Below are positions 53,843-63,661 of a stretch of 64,000 nt of DNA, piece after piece. The notes below the pieces were generated by a model. That model saw nothing but the letters and a program-made list of their open reading frames with translations. It searched no databases and was not told the origin of the DNA. Numbering within the stretch: position 1 is the stretch's first letter; each line of letters starts with the position of its first letter. The position numbers and the translations under genes were made by a program. The stretch lies in contig OY755240.1 of NCBI GenBank assembly GCA_963576725.1, positions 32,554,620 through 32,618,619 on the forward strand, read 5' to 3'. The stretch comes from Azorinus chamasolen. Lineage: Eukaryota > Mollusca > Bivalvia > Cardiida > Solecurtidae.

Positions 53843-53904
53843 TTTCTGTTGATCTCTGATTACATTGATTTTGCAGCCTTGAAGAGAAAGAGGCATAGAT
53901 AAAG

Positions 53905-54080
53905 TACAATAATTAAGCATATTTTCAAGAATAACTTCTTTTTTTCCCGCCAAACCCTGTGTTATAACCATTCTTTAGAATTGTCTCTTTTGTCTTTAGA
54001 GTGGTCAGAACATAGGGTTTGGTGGAGAAATGACGATATTTTAGTATTTCAACACATGTCCTCATTATATGTCTCAGAGA
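53905..54080. mobile_element. Family C hairpin element
   Basis: TTTTCAAGAATAACTTCTTT, CGCCAAACCCTGTGTTATAA, inverse GTGGTCAGAACATAGGGTTT, GGTGGAGAAATGACGATATT. Confidence 0.75.
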
Positions 54081-54274
54081 AGCCTGCTGCCATGGCCGAC
54101 CTCATTCTCTCCTGCTTGTTAACCATATGCATGCTTTTTGTGTGAATTGATGATATCCACATGCATAGAGGTTTGAACTAGATGAACTGTCAGATTACTT
54201 GGCATTGTGTGATAGCCCAAACTGTTTGACACTATGATTGTCTGTTTGTGAAAGAAGGGGAGAAATCATTCCTA

Positions 54275-54508
54275 ACCCTTTCCTCCATAAATATGCCTTT
54301 CTACACCTTTGCAAACAGAGTAGACTTAGATCAGACAATTCCTATAGGAGTGGTCTGACCAGGGTCTGCACATATGTTTGCTTATCAAATTGTATAGATA
54401 TGATCTTTAGTTTCTACTTAAGCAAAATTTCATGTGTTAATATGCCATTTTAAAAAATGATTTAATTAATATCCGTGATGTCATCATTTCAAGGAGTAAA
54501 GGGGTAGA
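54275..54508 (+). mobile_element. Family A element
   Basis: TAACCCTTTCCTCCATAAAT at the left, AAACAGAGTAGACTTAGATC, ATTCCTATAGGAGTGGTCTG centre, right end TCAAGGAGTAAAGGGG. Confidence 0.75.
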
Positions 54509-54509
54509 A

Positions 54510-55788
54510 ATATAGTCAGGCAACGTTAAGAGTCAGGTGACCATTGCTAAGTGTGCTTAAGGCTAATTTGTCATTTAATGTTATTTAACAAAACCTAATT
54601 TCATGTTTGTTTTCAAGTAACTGTCATTTTGTGCTAAAAGATTGTAGTTTTTGATGAAATACGTAGGTAGCAGAGCTCTAGAAATTTTCGAATCCCTGCC
54701 GGTCCAGCAAGACGTTTCACCACAGAACCATCTCGAAAACTGATGACATTTCAAGTTTGAATGCTTTGAAATAGAAGCAAGTAACTACTTTCAATTTAAA
54801 ATCTTTCCCGACCTGTATCATAAATAACCATTTTGTTTAGGGTACATATTTTTCGTTAGATAGAAGGAACTATATCTGCCTGGAATAGTTTTTCCTCCAA
54901 CCAATGAAGCTAGGAATGATAACTCTTAGCGTAGAGTTCTGACGTGTTTTGAAACTGTATCTAAGCAACGCGGTGCGTTTCAGTTACTTTCTGTTTATTC
55001 TTGTTTTTGATATGTATGTTTGCCATAAATAAAGACCAAAAACTTTTATGTTCTGTTTGATATTAGTTTTGTTGTAATACAACTAGCCAGCTAGCATTCA
55101 TTATGAAAGGTGTTTTGCCGCAGTGTCATGACAAGGCCCAGCACATCAATATTTGACAGGAGAATTTTATTTATTAAAAATTAACATATACATGTATATA
55201 AATTACAGCATGCTGTAATAATTCCATTCAGTATATATTGCACTTAATTATGTACTACATTTTGGACTGTTTCAATGTGTTTTTGAAGCTATGACCGTCA
55301 ATCTCGCCATTGTCTCCATAACACTACATGCGATATAAATTATAGGCTTTGGATCAGATGCTGCCAGTTTTGGGCCATTTGTTGAATTCTTATCAAATGC
55401 TTCAAATTTTCTATTGGAAGACTGCACCTAAGTCTGGCCTTTATCAGGTTTTGCATTGAAAACCCCTCATTCACATTCTACAGAGATGACGTACAAAACA
55501 TTAGCTTGATCATGTTTGGAAATTCCCTTGGTAGAAAGCATTTCTTCAGCTATGGTGGAAAGTCATTTGTTCATCTATTACCAGGTATGAGGTAGTTAAT
55601 TGCGATATCAATGCCAATCATGACATAAATCGTAGAATAGTTTGCAGCCTAAGAAAATGGTTGGAAGAGTAGAATTCCTAACACATCGTATCAATATTAC
55701 ATGGTTGAGTGGCTAGCTGCAAGAAAGATATTAGTAAGAAGGCCAAAAGAATGACTGGACCGATTAAACCCCAGACCACCCCAGGCAT
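54510..55788. other. Downstream region with candidate poly(A) site, otherwise unrecognised
   Basis: Long non-repetitive stretch; AATAAA at 55028. No open frame resembles a known protein. It could include part of the PITP 3' UTR or an unrecognised non-coding transcript. Confidence 0.4.
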
Positions 55789-55789
55789 T

Positions 55790-56020
55790 CAACCCTTTCC
55801 TCCATAAATACACCTTTTGCAAACAGAGTAGATCCAGATCAGATGGCTCCTATAGCTCCTATAGGAGGCATCTGATCAGGGTCTGCTCTGTTTACTTATG
55901 ATATATTATAGATACGATTCTGCAGTGGCCAAAAATTTCTGCATTCATGTGCAATCAGAAAAATTAATATTTAACAAGTCATTATTTCTCATGTGAATAT
56001 TGATGGAGTAAAGAGTTAAT
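55790..56020 (+). mobile_element. Family A element
   Basis: CAACCCTTTCCTCCATAAAT; GGCTCCTATAGCTCCTATAG (centre duplicated) then GAGGCATCTGATCAGGGTCT; right end TTGATGGAGTAAAGAGTTAA. Confidence 0.8.
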
Positions 56021-56504
56021 TCTTTCACATACTATGGGGCAATTACCAAATGCAAACAATACAAACTACTAGACTGATGATTTTGATAAGATATGTGTCT
56101 GCTCCAAATTTTGGGAACAAGTTTTTTTCCCCCAAATTCTGTTGTATGAATCTATCTCAGAATTCAAACTTCGGTTCAGACTGGCAATTTTCCAGATTTC
56201 TAGAGCCCTGATAGGTATTGATAAAAACATAAATAGTTATAAAGGATGTATTATTCAAAGCATGTGTTGAAAGATTTAGAAGAAGTTTAAGATTTTCAGT
56301 TGATATAATCACGTCTCTAAAGTGACTTGTTAACCCTTTCCTGACATTTATATGTGAATTGGTCACTTCATGAATATTCATTGATTTAATTTTTATAATG
56401 TAAATTTTCCAAGGGAATTGTTTTGCTTTGACAAAAACTAGCATAAGATCTACATAATTCCATAAGCAAACAGCAGATCCTGATCACAAGACTCCTATAG
56501 GAGC

Positions 56505-56869
56505 AGGGCCTGCATGGCCGAATGGTTATGGTCTTTGACTAACCATTACTTAGCCCCTCAACGCTGTGGGTTCGAATCCTGGTCTAGGCATTTGGATTTT
56601 CATGTGAGGAAGCCTTCCAGCTGGCTTGTGGTAGGTTGGTGGTTCTACCTGTATGTTCTTCTGTGCACGAAACAATGCATTTCGAGGGCTTGGTGCAAAA
56701 CTATTCTAACTCCTTCACTTAGTTCGAATAGTTTTCCACCAAACCCTCGATTTGTTAAGTATACAGAAGAACCTTTGCTGTCTTCCTCCACCTGTAATTA
56801 GCTGGAAGTCGCGATAGGACTGAAATACTGTTAAAACGATGTAAAACCCGATAGAAAACAAACCAAAAA
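56505..56869 (+). mobile_element. tRNA-derived SINE with 11-bp target duplication
   Basis: Type II tRNA-like head (leucine/serine class): A box TGGCCGAATGG (56515-56525), B box GGTTCGAATCC (56569-56579). Core ATGTGAGGAAGCCTTCCAGC; tail GTCTTCCTCCACCTGTAATT, then GTAAAACCCGATAG. Flanked by CCTATAGGAGC (56494-56504) and CCTATGGGAGC (56870-56880). A hairpin element is nested in it. Confidence 0.88.
56683..56749. mobile_element. 67-bp hairpin nested in the SINE
   Basis: CGAGGGCTTGGTGCAAAACT ... inverse ... AGTTTTCCACCAAACCCTCG, with loop ACTCCTTCACTTAGTT. Not present in the other SINE-core copies. Confidence 0.8.
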
Positions 56870-57034
56870 CCTATGGGAGCTGTCTGATCTGGGTCTACTC
56901 TGTTTGCAAAGGCAAAGAAAGGCATATTTATGGAGGAAAGGGTTAAGCAAATCACAAATAGTTTAGACTCTGGTTGAGGATGTAGAAAACATGTAGATCA
57001 TGTTTAGCCTGTCCACTCAACTATGGTATGTAAC

Positions 57035-57250
57035 CAACCCTTTGAATGCTGAATATTTAACAATTTCAACCAGCGACACGCATGTACTGTCATTTAGAAA
57101 CAGTGCAGACCCAGATCTTGGAGCCCTCTGATCAGGGTCTGCACTGTTTGTCATTCAAAGTCCTAGCAAGTTTAAGCCTTTCATAATAAAAAGACCATAG
57201 TTAAACTCAGATGGGCTGTTCCACTCTCATAATAAAGTTAAAGGGTTAAA
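57035..57250. mobile_element. Divergent TTAA-type element
   Basis: ACCCTTTGAATGCTGAATAT; hairpin AACAGTGCAGACCCAGATCT, TGGAGCCCTCTGATCAGGGT, CTGCACTGTTTG; right end ATAATAAAGTTAAAGGGTTAA (split here). Related to 38950-39175. Confidence 0.7.
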
Positions 57251-57423
57251 GTGGAATGACTCATCAGTTATTAACTATAGAGTTCATGCTTAAAATTGCA
57301 AGAGTACTTTGAATAAATACCTTAGGAGTTATCTGATCTGTGTCTACACTGTTTGCAGAATCTAGTTCACATGTTTCTCTCATTCAGGAGGTTTTAAAGG
57401 AAAGCACAAGTCTAATGCTTTAA

Positions 57424-57650
57424 TCCTTTACTCCATAAATATGTCTTTCTTTGCCTTTGCAAACAGGGAAGACCCTGATCAGACTGTTCCTGTAGGAGCC
57501 GTCTGATCAGGGTCTGCTCTGTTTGCTTATGAAATAATATAGATATGATTCTACAGTTTCTGCCAAGGCCAAAATTTCTTCTGTTCATGTGCCATTGTAA
57601 AATCTAATCTAATTAATTATTTCTTACATAAATATTCATGGAGTTAAGGG
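57424..57650 (+). mobile_element. Family A element, complete, TTAA both sides
   Basis: TTAA 57420-57423 and 57651-57654. TIRs TCCTTTACTCCATAAATA and TATTCATGGAGTTAAGGG. Hairpin AAGACCCTGATCAGACTGTT, CCTGTAGGAGCCGTCTGATC. Spacer TTCTACAGTTTCTGCCAAGG. A good reference copy. Confidence 0.9.
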
Positions 57651-57789
57651 TTAAGCGATAAATGAAGGCTATTATTGCATAATCATTTAGCTATGCAAAG
57701 TTAGTGGAGTGTAGAGTAGCAAACCCGGAGTGTAAAGCCATAGTCTGTAGGGTTTTATATCGAGAGAAAGGTATGGGTGCTTGAAAACA

Positions 57790-58068
57790 TCACCCCTTTA
57801 CTATATGAATATTCATATCAGAAATAATCATATGAATCTTTATAATAGCATGTGAACACAGTAAATATTAGCCATGGTGCAAACTGCAAAGGTGTATCGA
57901 TGGTCTTATGAATTTGCCTTTTGCTTATGAAAATATAATAGATCTGACTCAACAGTTTCTACCGATACCAAAACATCCTGTGTACATATGCTATTACAAA
58001 AAATTAGCTAATAAGTATTCATTATGTCATTATTTCTCACATGAATATTCAACAGGGAAAGGGTTAAT
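57790..58068 (+). mobile_element. Family A element, core deleted
   Basis: CCCCTTTACTATATGAATAT at the left and a second end ATTCAACAGGGAAAGGGTTAA (split here) at the right. The hairpin is reduced to TTTTGCTTATGAAAATATAA. Confidence 0.65.
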
Positions 58069-58300
58069 AGATAACCTGTCTCACAGTTAACCTGTTGTGC
58101 CACAATGTTGAAACCAAGGTTGATCTCTTGTTTCCGATTCATTCACACAGCACAAAGCAAACTATATATCACAAAACATTCTTTAGGTGGTCAGTGAGTG
58201 CTACAATAGGTTATGCTACAAAATAGTTATCAAGGAACTGATTTCAACTCTGAACAACTGTCCTCTGCAAAAAAAATTTGAAAAGGCATTTATGCCTTAA

Positions 58301-58524
58301 CCCTTTCCTCCATAGGCTATTTTTAGACCCAACCTCTTTGAATGAATCTACCGAAAAGGAGCATTAACTAGAGAAAGGGATTTTTTCTAGAATTTTGTAG
58401 TTTGAAACCATTGTTATAAATAGAGCAGCATGTGCTGCTATAGGAGCAAATGCTGTATTTATCACAATGGTTTCAACAGGTGATTTTTACAGAGGCGTAG
58501 AAAGGCGTATTTATGGAGGAAAGG
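58301..58524 (-). mobile_element. Chimeric family B/A element, complete, TTAA both sides
   Basis: TTAA 58297-58300 and 58525-58528. TIRs CCCTTTCCTCCATAGG and TATGGAGGAAAGGG. Family B interior with centre GTGCTGCTATAGGAGCAAAT; right flank GTAGAAAGGCGTATT is from family A. Confidence 0.9.
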
Positions 58525-58599
58525 GTTAAAACCCCCTTTTACTTGTTAGTTGTATTCGTAGAGAGGCTTAATTGTATTGGTGATGGACAGATGATTTCT

Positions 58600-58765
58600 T
58601 TGCATGAAATAAACTATTGAATTAAAACAGTTTTAAGAATAGCTTCTTTATTTCTTCACCAAACCCTATGTTGTGACCACTCTTTAGAATCGTCTCGTCC
58701 GTAGGATTTTAGAGTTGTCACAACATAGGTTTTGGTGGAGAAAGGACATTTTTAGTATTTGCATG
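58600..58765. mobile_element. Family C hairpin element
   Basis: AAGAATAGCTTCTTTATTTC, TTCACCAAACCCTATGTTGT, GACCACTCTTTAGAATCGTC; inverse TTAGAGTTGTCACAACATAG, GTTTTGGTGGAGAAAGGAC. Confidence 0.8.
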
Positions 58766-58779
58766 CATCTTTATCTATA

Positions 58780-58983
58780 CAGTAAAACCCCTCTAAACCG
58801 GACGCTAAATTTGGTATAAATATCGGTCTCGGAGACAGGTGGCAGCTTCATGCAGGGTGAAAGTCATGCAGAAAGCTCCTAGAGGAGCTTTCTGCATGAC
58901 TTTCACCCTGCATGAAGCAGCCACCTGCCTAAAAGTATCTAAATTCTTTTCTACTAGAATTCCGGTTTAGAGGGGTTTTACTG
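58780..58983. mobile_element. TA-flanked MITE (CAGTAAAACCCCTC ends)
   Basis: TA 58778-58779 and 58984-58985. Ends CAGTAAAACCCCTCTAAACC and exact inverse. Inside is a long perfect hairpin: CAGGTGGCAGCTTCATGCAG, GTGAAAGTCATGCAGAAAGC, TCCTAGAGGAGC, inverse. Tc1/mariner-pogo type by TA target and CAGT ends. Confidence 0.85.
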
Positions 58984-59283
58984 TACATGTAGCTCTGTAT
59001 TATGTTATTGGATACCTGACATAACATCTGTAGGTGTGATTGTGCCAAGAATTATGAAAAAATAATGGGAGTCCCTGTATGATTTTTTTTTATTGATGTA
59101 CACTGCTTGCTTTTTTTTTTGACATCCTGTTACCATGGAAATATTAGTTTTGTGTATTTATTGACCCGTTATTGCTTTGTTTGACTCTTAGCTAGCTAAC
59201 AGCCAATTTGTGATTACCTATGTACAAATAGTTTAGATCCAGATGAGAGACTGAGAAACCGTTAGTCTCATCAGGATATAAGT

Positions 59284-59505
59284 TGTTTGTTGTCACTGTG
59301 ACTACATTGGCGTTTGTCACTGTGACTACATTGGCGTTTGTCACTGTGACTGCATTGGCGTTTGTCACTGTGACTGCATTGGTGTTTGTCACTGTGACTG
59401 CATTGGTGTTTGTCACTGTGACTGCATTGGTGTTTGTCACTGTGACTGCATTGGTGTTTGTCACTGTGACTGCATTGGTGTTTGTCACTGTGACTGCACT
59501 TTTCC
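59284..59505. repeat. 24-bp tandem array (nine units)
   Basis: Units GTTTGTCACTGTGACTGCAT plus TGGT, with A/G and C/T variants (first three GGCG, later GGTG). The 24-bp length keeps several frames open on both strands. GTCACTGTGAC is itself an 11-bp palindrome. Confidence 0.95.
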
Positions 59506-59588
59506 AGAGAAATAGAAGAAAAATAACTTTGAAAGACCCTTAGCAAAGGACATTGTTTTTGCAGACAGCTGTTTGGGATGCAAAGAGT

Positions 59589-59784
59589 TAACCCTTTACC
59601 TCATAGAGAGACCTTTTAACACATTGGCCAACAGAGTTAATCCAGATCAAATGCTGATATGCGGAATAATAAAAGATCTTATTCTACAGTTTGTGCCTTG
59701 TAAAAAATCTTTTGAACATAGTCCCATTAAAAATATCCATTGTCATTATTTCTTACATGAATATATGAGGTAAAGGGTTAAACT
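59589..59784 (+). mobile_element. Family A element, core deleted
   Basis: TTAACCCTTTACCTCATAGA at 59589; TTCTACAGTTTGTGCCTTGT; right end ACATGAATATATGAGGTAAA, GGGTTAA. Confidence 0.75.
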
Positions 59785-59832
59785 ATGGTTACTTGGAGTT
59801 TGATGTATTTATTTGCAATTAATTGCTTTATT

Positions 59833-60178
59833 TTAACCCTTTACTCCATAAATACGCCTTTCTATGCCTTTGCAAACAGAGTAGACCCAGATCAGACAGC
59901 TCCTGTAGGAGTCATCTGATCAGGGTCTAACCCTGTATTCCATAATTACACCTTTCTACGCCTTTGCAAACAGATTAGACTCAGATCAGACAGCTCCTGT
60001 AGGAGCCTTTTGATAATGGTCTGCTCTGTTTGTTTATGACATAATATAGGTCTAATTCTGTCATGGTTAAATGTTTATGTGTTCATGTGCTTTTTAAAGT
60101 GCTTTTAAGAATACAGCTAACTAATATGCATGATGTCATTACTTCTTACATGGATATTCAAAGTGGAGTAAAGGGTTA
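59833..60178 (+). mobile_element. Family A element with duplicated left end
   Basis: TTTAACCCTTTACTCCATAA, then hairpin AGCTCCTGTAGGAGTCATCT, GATCAGGGTC. A second left end (TAACCCTGTATTCCATAATT) and second hairpin follow. One shared right end, CAAAGTGGAGTAAAGGGTTAA (split here). Confidence 0.8.
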
Positions 60179-60444
60179 ATCTAGGTATGTTGATGAATGA
60201 TGTTTTGAATGACAGATATTGACACAATCAAAATAAAAATGTACTAAATACTGGTGTTTTACAGGTCTCTGTGTCTGAAGCTGGGTTGTTTATCTAAGAT
60301 AGTCCCCTTTTCAACATATCCTACTTTACTTTATACATTATGATTATGTAACAATTTTGGCCAACTGTTGAAACCCTCTATCTGTACAAAGACCATACAA
60401 TTGGTTTGTATCAGAGCCGTAGATAAATTGGTGGGTTTTTTTAC

Positions 60445-60700
60445 ATCCTTTACTCCATGAATATTCATATAAGAAATAATGACATCATGAATATTAAATA
60501 AATTGTTATAATAGCACATGGACACAGGAAGTTTTAACCACGGCAGAAACTGTAGATTTCTATCTCATCTATATAATCTCATTAGCAAACAGAGCAGACC
60601 CTGATCAGATGGCTCCTACATGAGATGTCTAATATGGGTCTACTCTGTTTTGCAAAGCTATAGAAAGGTGCATTTATGATTTATGGAGTAAAGGTTAACT
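60445..60700 (-). mobile_element. Family A element
   Basis: ATCCTTTACTCCATGAATAT, AATAATGACATCATGAATAT, CGGCAGAAACTGTAGATTTC, hairpin GATGGCTCCTACATGAGATG, right end TTATGGAGTAAAGGTTAA. Confidence 0.75.
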
Positions 60701-60819
60701 ACTGAAATCACCACTTCTCCACACAACTCTATACTGTGATCACTGTTTGGAAGCTCAAAAAACAACAATGAAACATCCTTTTTGTATCTGAAATGCAATA
60801 TCTGAAAGAAGTAAAGCGT

Positions 60820-61065
60820 TAACCCTTTTGTCTGATATAGACACCTTTTAACACATTTGCAAACTGAGTAGACCCACATCAGATGGCTGCTGTAGAAGCT
60901 GTCTGATAATGGTCTGTTTTGCATAACATATATATATGTCTACCTCTTCAGTGTCTGCTATGGCTAAACATTCCTGTGTTCATGTAACCTCAACTATTAG
61001 ATATTCATGATGTTGTTATTCCTTTCATGAATATTCATCATACAATTATAAAATGGGTTAAGATT
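60820..61065 (+). mobile_element. Family A-type element
   Basis: GTTAACCCTTTTGTCTGATA, hairpin GACCCACATCAGATGGCTGC, TGTAGAAGCTGTCTGATAAT, right end TCATCATACAATTATAAAAT, GGGTTAA. Confidence 0.65.
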
Positions 61066-61099
61066 ACTGTAGAACTATAACAGCCACTCAAGAGAAGCT

Positions 61100-61520
61100 A
61101 AACCCTTTACTCCATAACTGCCTCTCCAGACAGAGTAAGCCCAGTATCTATGCTTATAAAACTGTTTAGTTGAGTCTGAGTTCGTTCTCAAGCTTTTGAT
61201 TGGTCAGATTTGAGCTTTGGCTCAAATCTGACCAATCAAAAGCTTGAGAACAAACTCAGACTCAACTAAAAAGCTTTATAAGCATGGACCCAGATCAGAT
61301 GGCTTATGTAAGAGCTGTTTAATCATGCTCGGCTGTGTTTACTGTTGGCTGAATTAGTTATAGATCTGATTCTACCGTGTTCTGCAATATCTTTGCAAAC
61401 AGAGGTGACCAAGATCAGATGACTCCTGATGGAGCTGTCTGGTCAAGGTTCTGCTCTGTTTGCTTATGGAATTATATACATTCTGCCAAAGATAAAAAGT
61501 CTTATGTTCATATATCATTC
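61100..61520 (+). mobile_element. Family A element with nested hairpin MITE
   Basis: AAACCCTTTACTCCATAACT at the left, AGACAGAGTAAGCCCAGTAT, then the hairpin MITE. It resumes GGACCCAGATCAGATGGCTT. A second core (ATCAGATGACTCCTGATGGA) follows. Right end lost. Confidence 0.65.
61147..61291. mobile_element. Hairpin MITE (CATGCTTATAAA ends), copy 2
   Basis: ATGCTTATAAAACTGTTTAG ... TCAAGCTTTTGATTGGTCAG ATTTGAGC (split) and its inverse ... TTTATAAGCATGGACC. Lacks the internal duplication of the copy at 49412. Again inserted at the GGACCCAGATC part of a family A core. Confidence 0.85.
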
Positions 61521-61624
61521 AGCCTTTCAGCACCAAATTTCTAATTGTTGTCTACAATCCAAGTTTGTTAAATCATTCAGTAAAATAAGGAAATGAGATA
61601 AATAAATGCAAATTTCAAAGGAAT

Positions 61625-61880
61625 AAAGCACATATATAGAAATAGAGATTGAGACAAATAGTGAAGTCCCAGATCAGACGCTGCCTTGAAAAGGCGTCAT
61701 CTGATCTGGGACTGCACTATTTGTCGTGGTGCATTTATGCGACTACAGCGGTGAAAGGGTTAAGCTTAATAGTATTTGGTGATATCATTTCTTACAATTC
61801 TTTCTCCTACAGGAGCTATCTGATCTGGGTCTACTCTGTTTGCAAAGGCATGAAGAACTGTTTGTATGAAGGAAAGTGTT
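61625..61880 (-). mobile_element. Two family A-like cores
   Basis: First: AGTCCCAGATCAGACGCTGC, GGCGTCATCTGATCTGGGAC, TGCACTATTTG hairpin ending GGTGAAAGGGTTAA. Second: CTCCTACAGGAGCTATCTGA, TCTGGGTCTACTCTGTTTGC, ending ATGAAGGAAAGTGTTAA. Confidence 0.65.
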
Positions 61881-62204
61881 AACCCTTTGCATGTAGAAAA
61901 GAGTGTACTGGCATGTGCTAACAGTGTAGACCCAGATGAGAAGGCTCACAGAGGATATCATGGATATGAATCAAATTCATTGTTTTGTAATGGAAAATAT
62001 GTATGAACACAGGAAATTGTAACTATGGCAGAAACTAGAATCAAGTCTATATCATGTAATAAGTGATCAGAGTAGACCATTGGCAATGATAGAAACTGTA
62101 GAAGCATACCAATAGTTTTTCATAGGCAAACAGAGAATACCCTGATCAGATGGTGCCTACAGGAGCTGTTTGATATGTATAAACTCTGTTTGCAGTGGAG
62201 TTAA

Positions 62205-62423
62205 CCCATTCCCTAATGTTGATGCCTTTTGATACCTCTGTAAAAGTCACTTTATGAAACCATTGTGATAAATAGAGCATTTGTTCCATATGAGCAAATG
62301 CTCTATTTATCACAATGGTTTCAAAACTACACAATTCTGAAAGTTTCCTTTTCTCTAGTTAATACTCCTTTTCGGTAGTTTTATTCAGAGTTAGGATCTA
62401 AAAATAGCCTATGAGGTAATGAG
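62205..62423 (-). mobile_element. Family B element, complete, TTAA both sides
   Basis: TTAA 62201-62204 and 62424-62427. Left CCCATTCCCTAATGTTGATG, centre GTTCCATATGAGCAAATGCT, right AAAATAGCCTATGAGGTAAT. Orientation is the reverse of the copy at 50961. Confidence 0.88.
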
Positions 62424-62497
62424 TTAATAGGTGTCCCTGGAGTAAAGGGTTCAGCCATGAGGGACCATTCTACTTTGAAAGCTCAGCATTCATAGGC

Positions 62498-62746
62498 TTA
62501 ACCCTGTCCCTGTACTAAATTTATTCCAAATTTCAATATCTACTGAATATACATGGACAAAAAAGTTACAATGAATTATCAAAGATGCACCATTGTAGAC
62601 ATTTTAGAAACTAAAGAAACAGACCTATCAAATTCCATTAGCAAACGGCAGACTCTGGTCATATGGCTCCTATAGGAGACGTCTGATCTGGCTCTACTCC
62701 GTTTGCAGATGTGTGAAAAGGCATTTATATGAAGGAAAGGGTTAAG
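62498..62746 (-). mobile_element. Family A-type element, TTAA both sides
   Basis: TTAACCCTGTCCCTGTACTA at 62498; TTCAATATCTACTGAATATA; hairpin GGCTCCTATAGGAGACGTCT; right end ATATGAAGGAAAGGGTTAA. Same subtype as 51742-52074. Confidence 0.8.
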
Positions 62747-62827
62747 TTGATGTGTAGGATATGGACAATATATTCCTACTTATAGTGATTTCTGTCTGCT
62801 GTATCCACTACTGACTAGCCATAAATC

Positions 62828-63015
62828 TTAACCCTTTACTCTATGAATATTCATGTAAGAAATAAGGATATGATGAATATAAATTAAATTTATTGTTATG
62901 CTAGCACATAAGCAAAAGAATGTTTGGCCATGGCAGAAACTGTGGAATCTTGCCTATAATATAAACTAACAGAGCAGACCCTGATCAGACAGCTCCTACA
63001 GGAAAGGCATAGAAA
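62828..63015 (-). mobile_element. Family A element, right end lost
   Basis: TTAACCCTTTACTCTATGAA, ATGGCAGAAACTGTGGAATC, AACAGAGCAGACCCTGATCA, GACAGCTCCTACAGG, then truncation. Confidence 0.7.
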
Positions 63016-63390
63016 GAATGTTTGCATTGAAAATATGAAGCAAAAATGCAGAGCCTAAATAGGATCTATATTGTATACCTCTACTAAGGAGCGCTGTGCA
63101 CAATTGAGTTAGTATCTCCACATCACCCTTGGATATTAGATCAGTTGCTATAGAAATATAAGAATTTAATCATTTATATTTCATATTCATATATAATTTT
63201 ATGTATATGGTTTTCATTAAATTGTAATTTATATTTATTTTGTGCATGTTTCTATACATTTTTATTCATTTCTCTGACATTAAATATACATGATGACTAT
63301 TCCTGTGAGTAATAATAAATCCATGAATATTAATTAGCTGAGTATTTATAATTGCAGTGCTTGGCTATGGCAGAAACTAAACGATCCATG
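63016..63390. other. Downstream AT-rich DNA
   Basis: AT-rich sequence with a worn family A fragment at 63310-63385 (CATGAATATTAATTAGCTGA; GGCTATGGCAGAAACTAAAC). No gene. Confidence 0.4.
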
Positions 63391-63661
63391 GACAAATGAA
63401 GCAGACCCAGATATGTGAGCTCCTATAGGAGCTGTGTGATCTGTGTCTACTTGGTTTGAATGACAAATGAAGCAGACCCAGATATGAGAGCTCCTATAGG
63501 AGCTGTGTGATCTGTGTCTACTTGGTTTGAATGACAAATGAAGCAGACCCAGATATGAGAGCTCCTATAGGAGCTGTGTGATCTGTGTCTACTTGGTTTG
63601 AATGACAAATGAAGCAGACCCAGATATGACAGCTCCTATAGGAGCTGTGTCTACTTTGTTT
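63391..63661. repeat. 71-bp tandem array built from a family A core hairpin (four units)
   Basis: Units GACAAATGAAGCAGACCCAG, ATATGAGAGCTCCTATAGGA, GCTGTGTGATCTGTGTCTAC, TTGGTTTGAAT at exact 71-bp steps; the fourth is shortened. Each unit contains the palindrome AGCTCCTATAGGAGCT. The first unit continues from the GGCAGAAACTAAACGATCC part of a family A element. Confidence 0.95.

Larger units (their letters stand above)
52735..55060 (+). other. Probable PITP 3' UTR and candidate poly(A) region
   Basis: After the stop codon, 52735-52975 is non-repetitive. Next come a TTAA-type miniature element (about 52979-53225), a 35-bp tandem array and a hairpin element. AATAAA at 55028-55033 is followed by a T/GT-rich stretch, a reasonable cleavage context. 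If used, the 3' UTR would be about 2.3 kb and would contain repeats. Other A/T-rich hexamer matches, for example near 52180, could be used instead. Confidence 0.4.
56331..56945 (-). mobile_element. Family A element with nested SINE
   Basis: TTAACCCTTTCCTGACATTT at 56331, ATGAATATTCATTGATTTAA, CATAAGCAAACAGCAGATCC, then the SINE. It resumes at CCTATGGGAGCTGTCTGATC and ends TATTTATGGAGGAAAGGGTTAA (split here after 20 bases). Confidence 0.85.

Noticed and set aside
59192..59546. Threonine/valine-rich and HSDKHQC-repeat frames on both strands
   Set aside because: By-products of the 24-bp tandem array.
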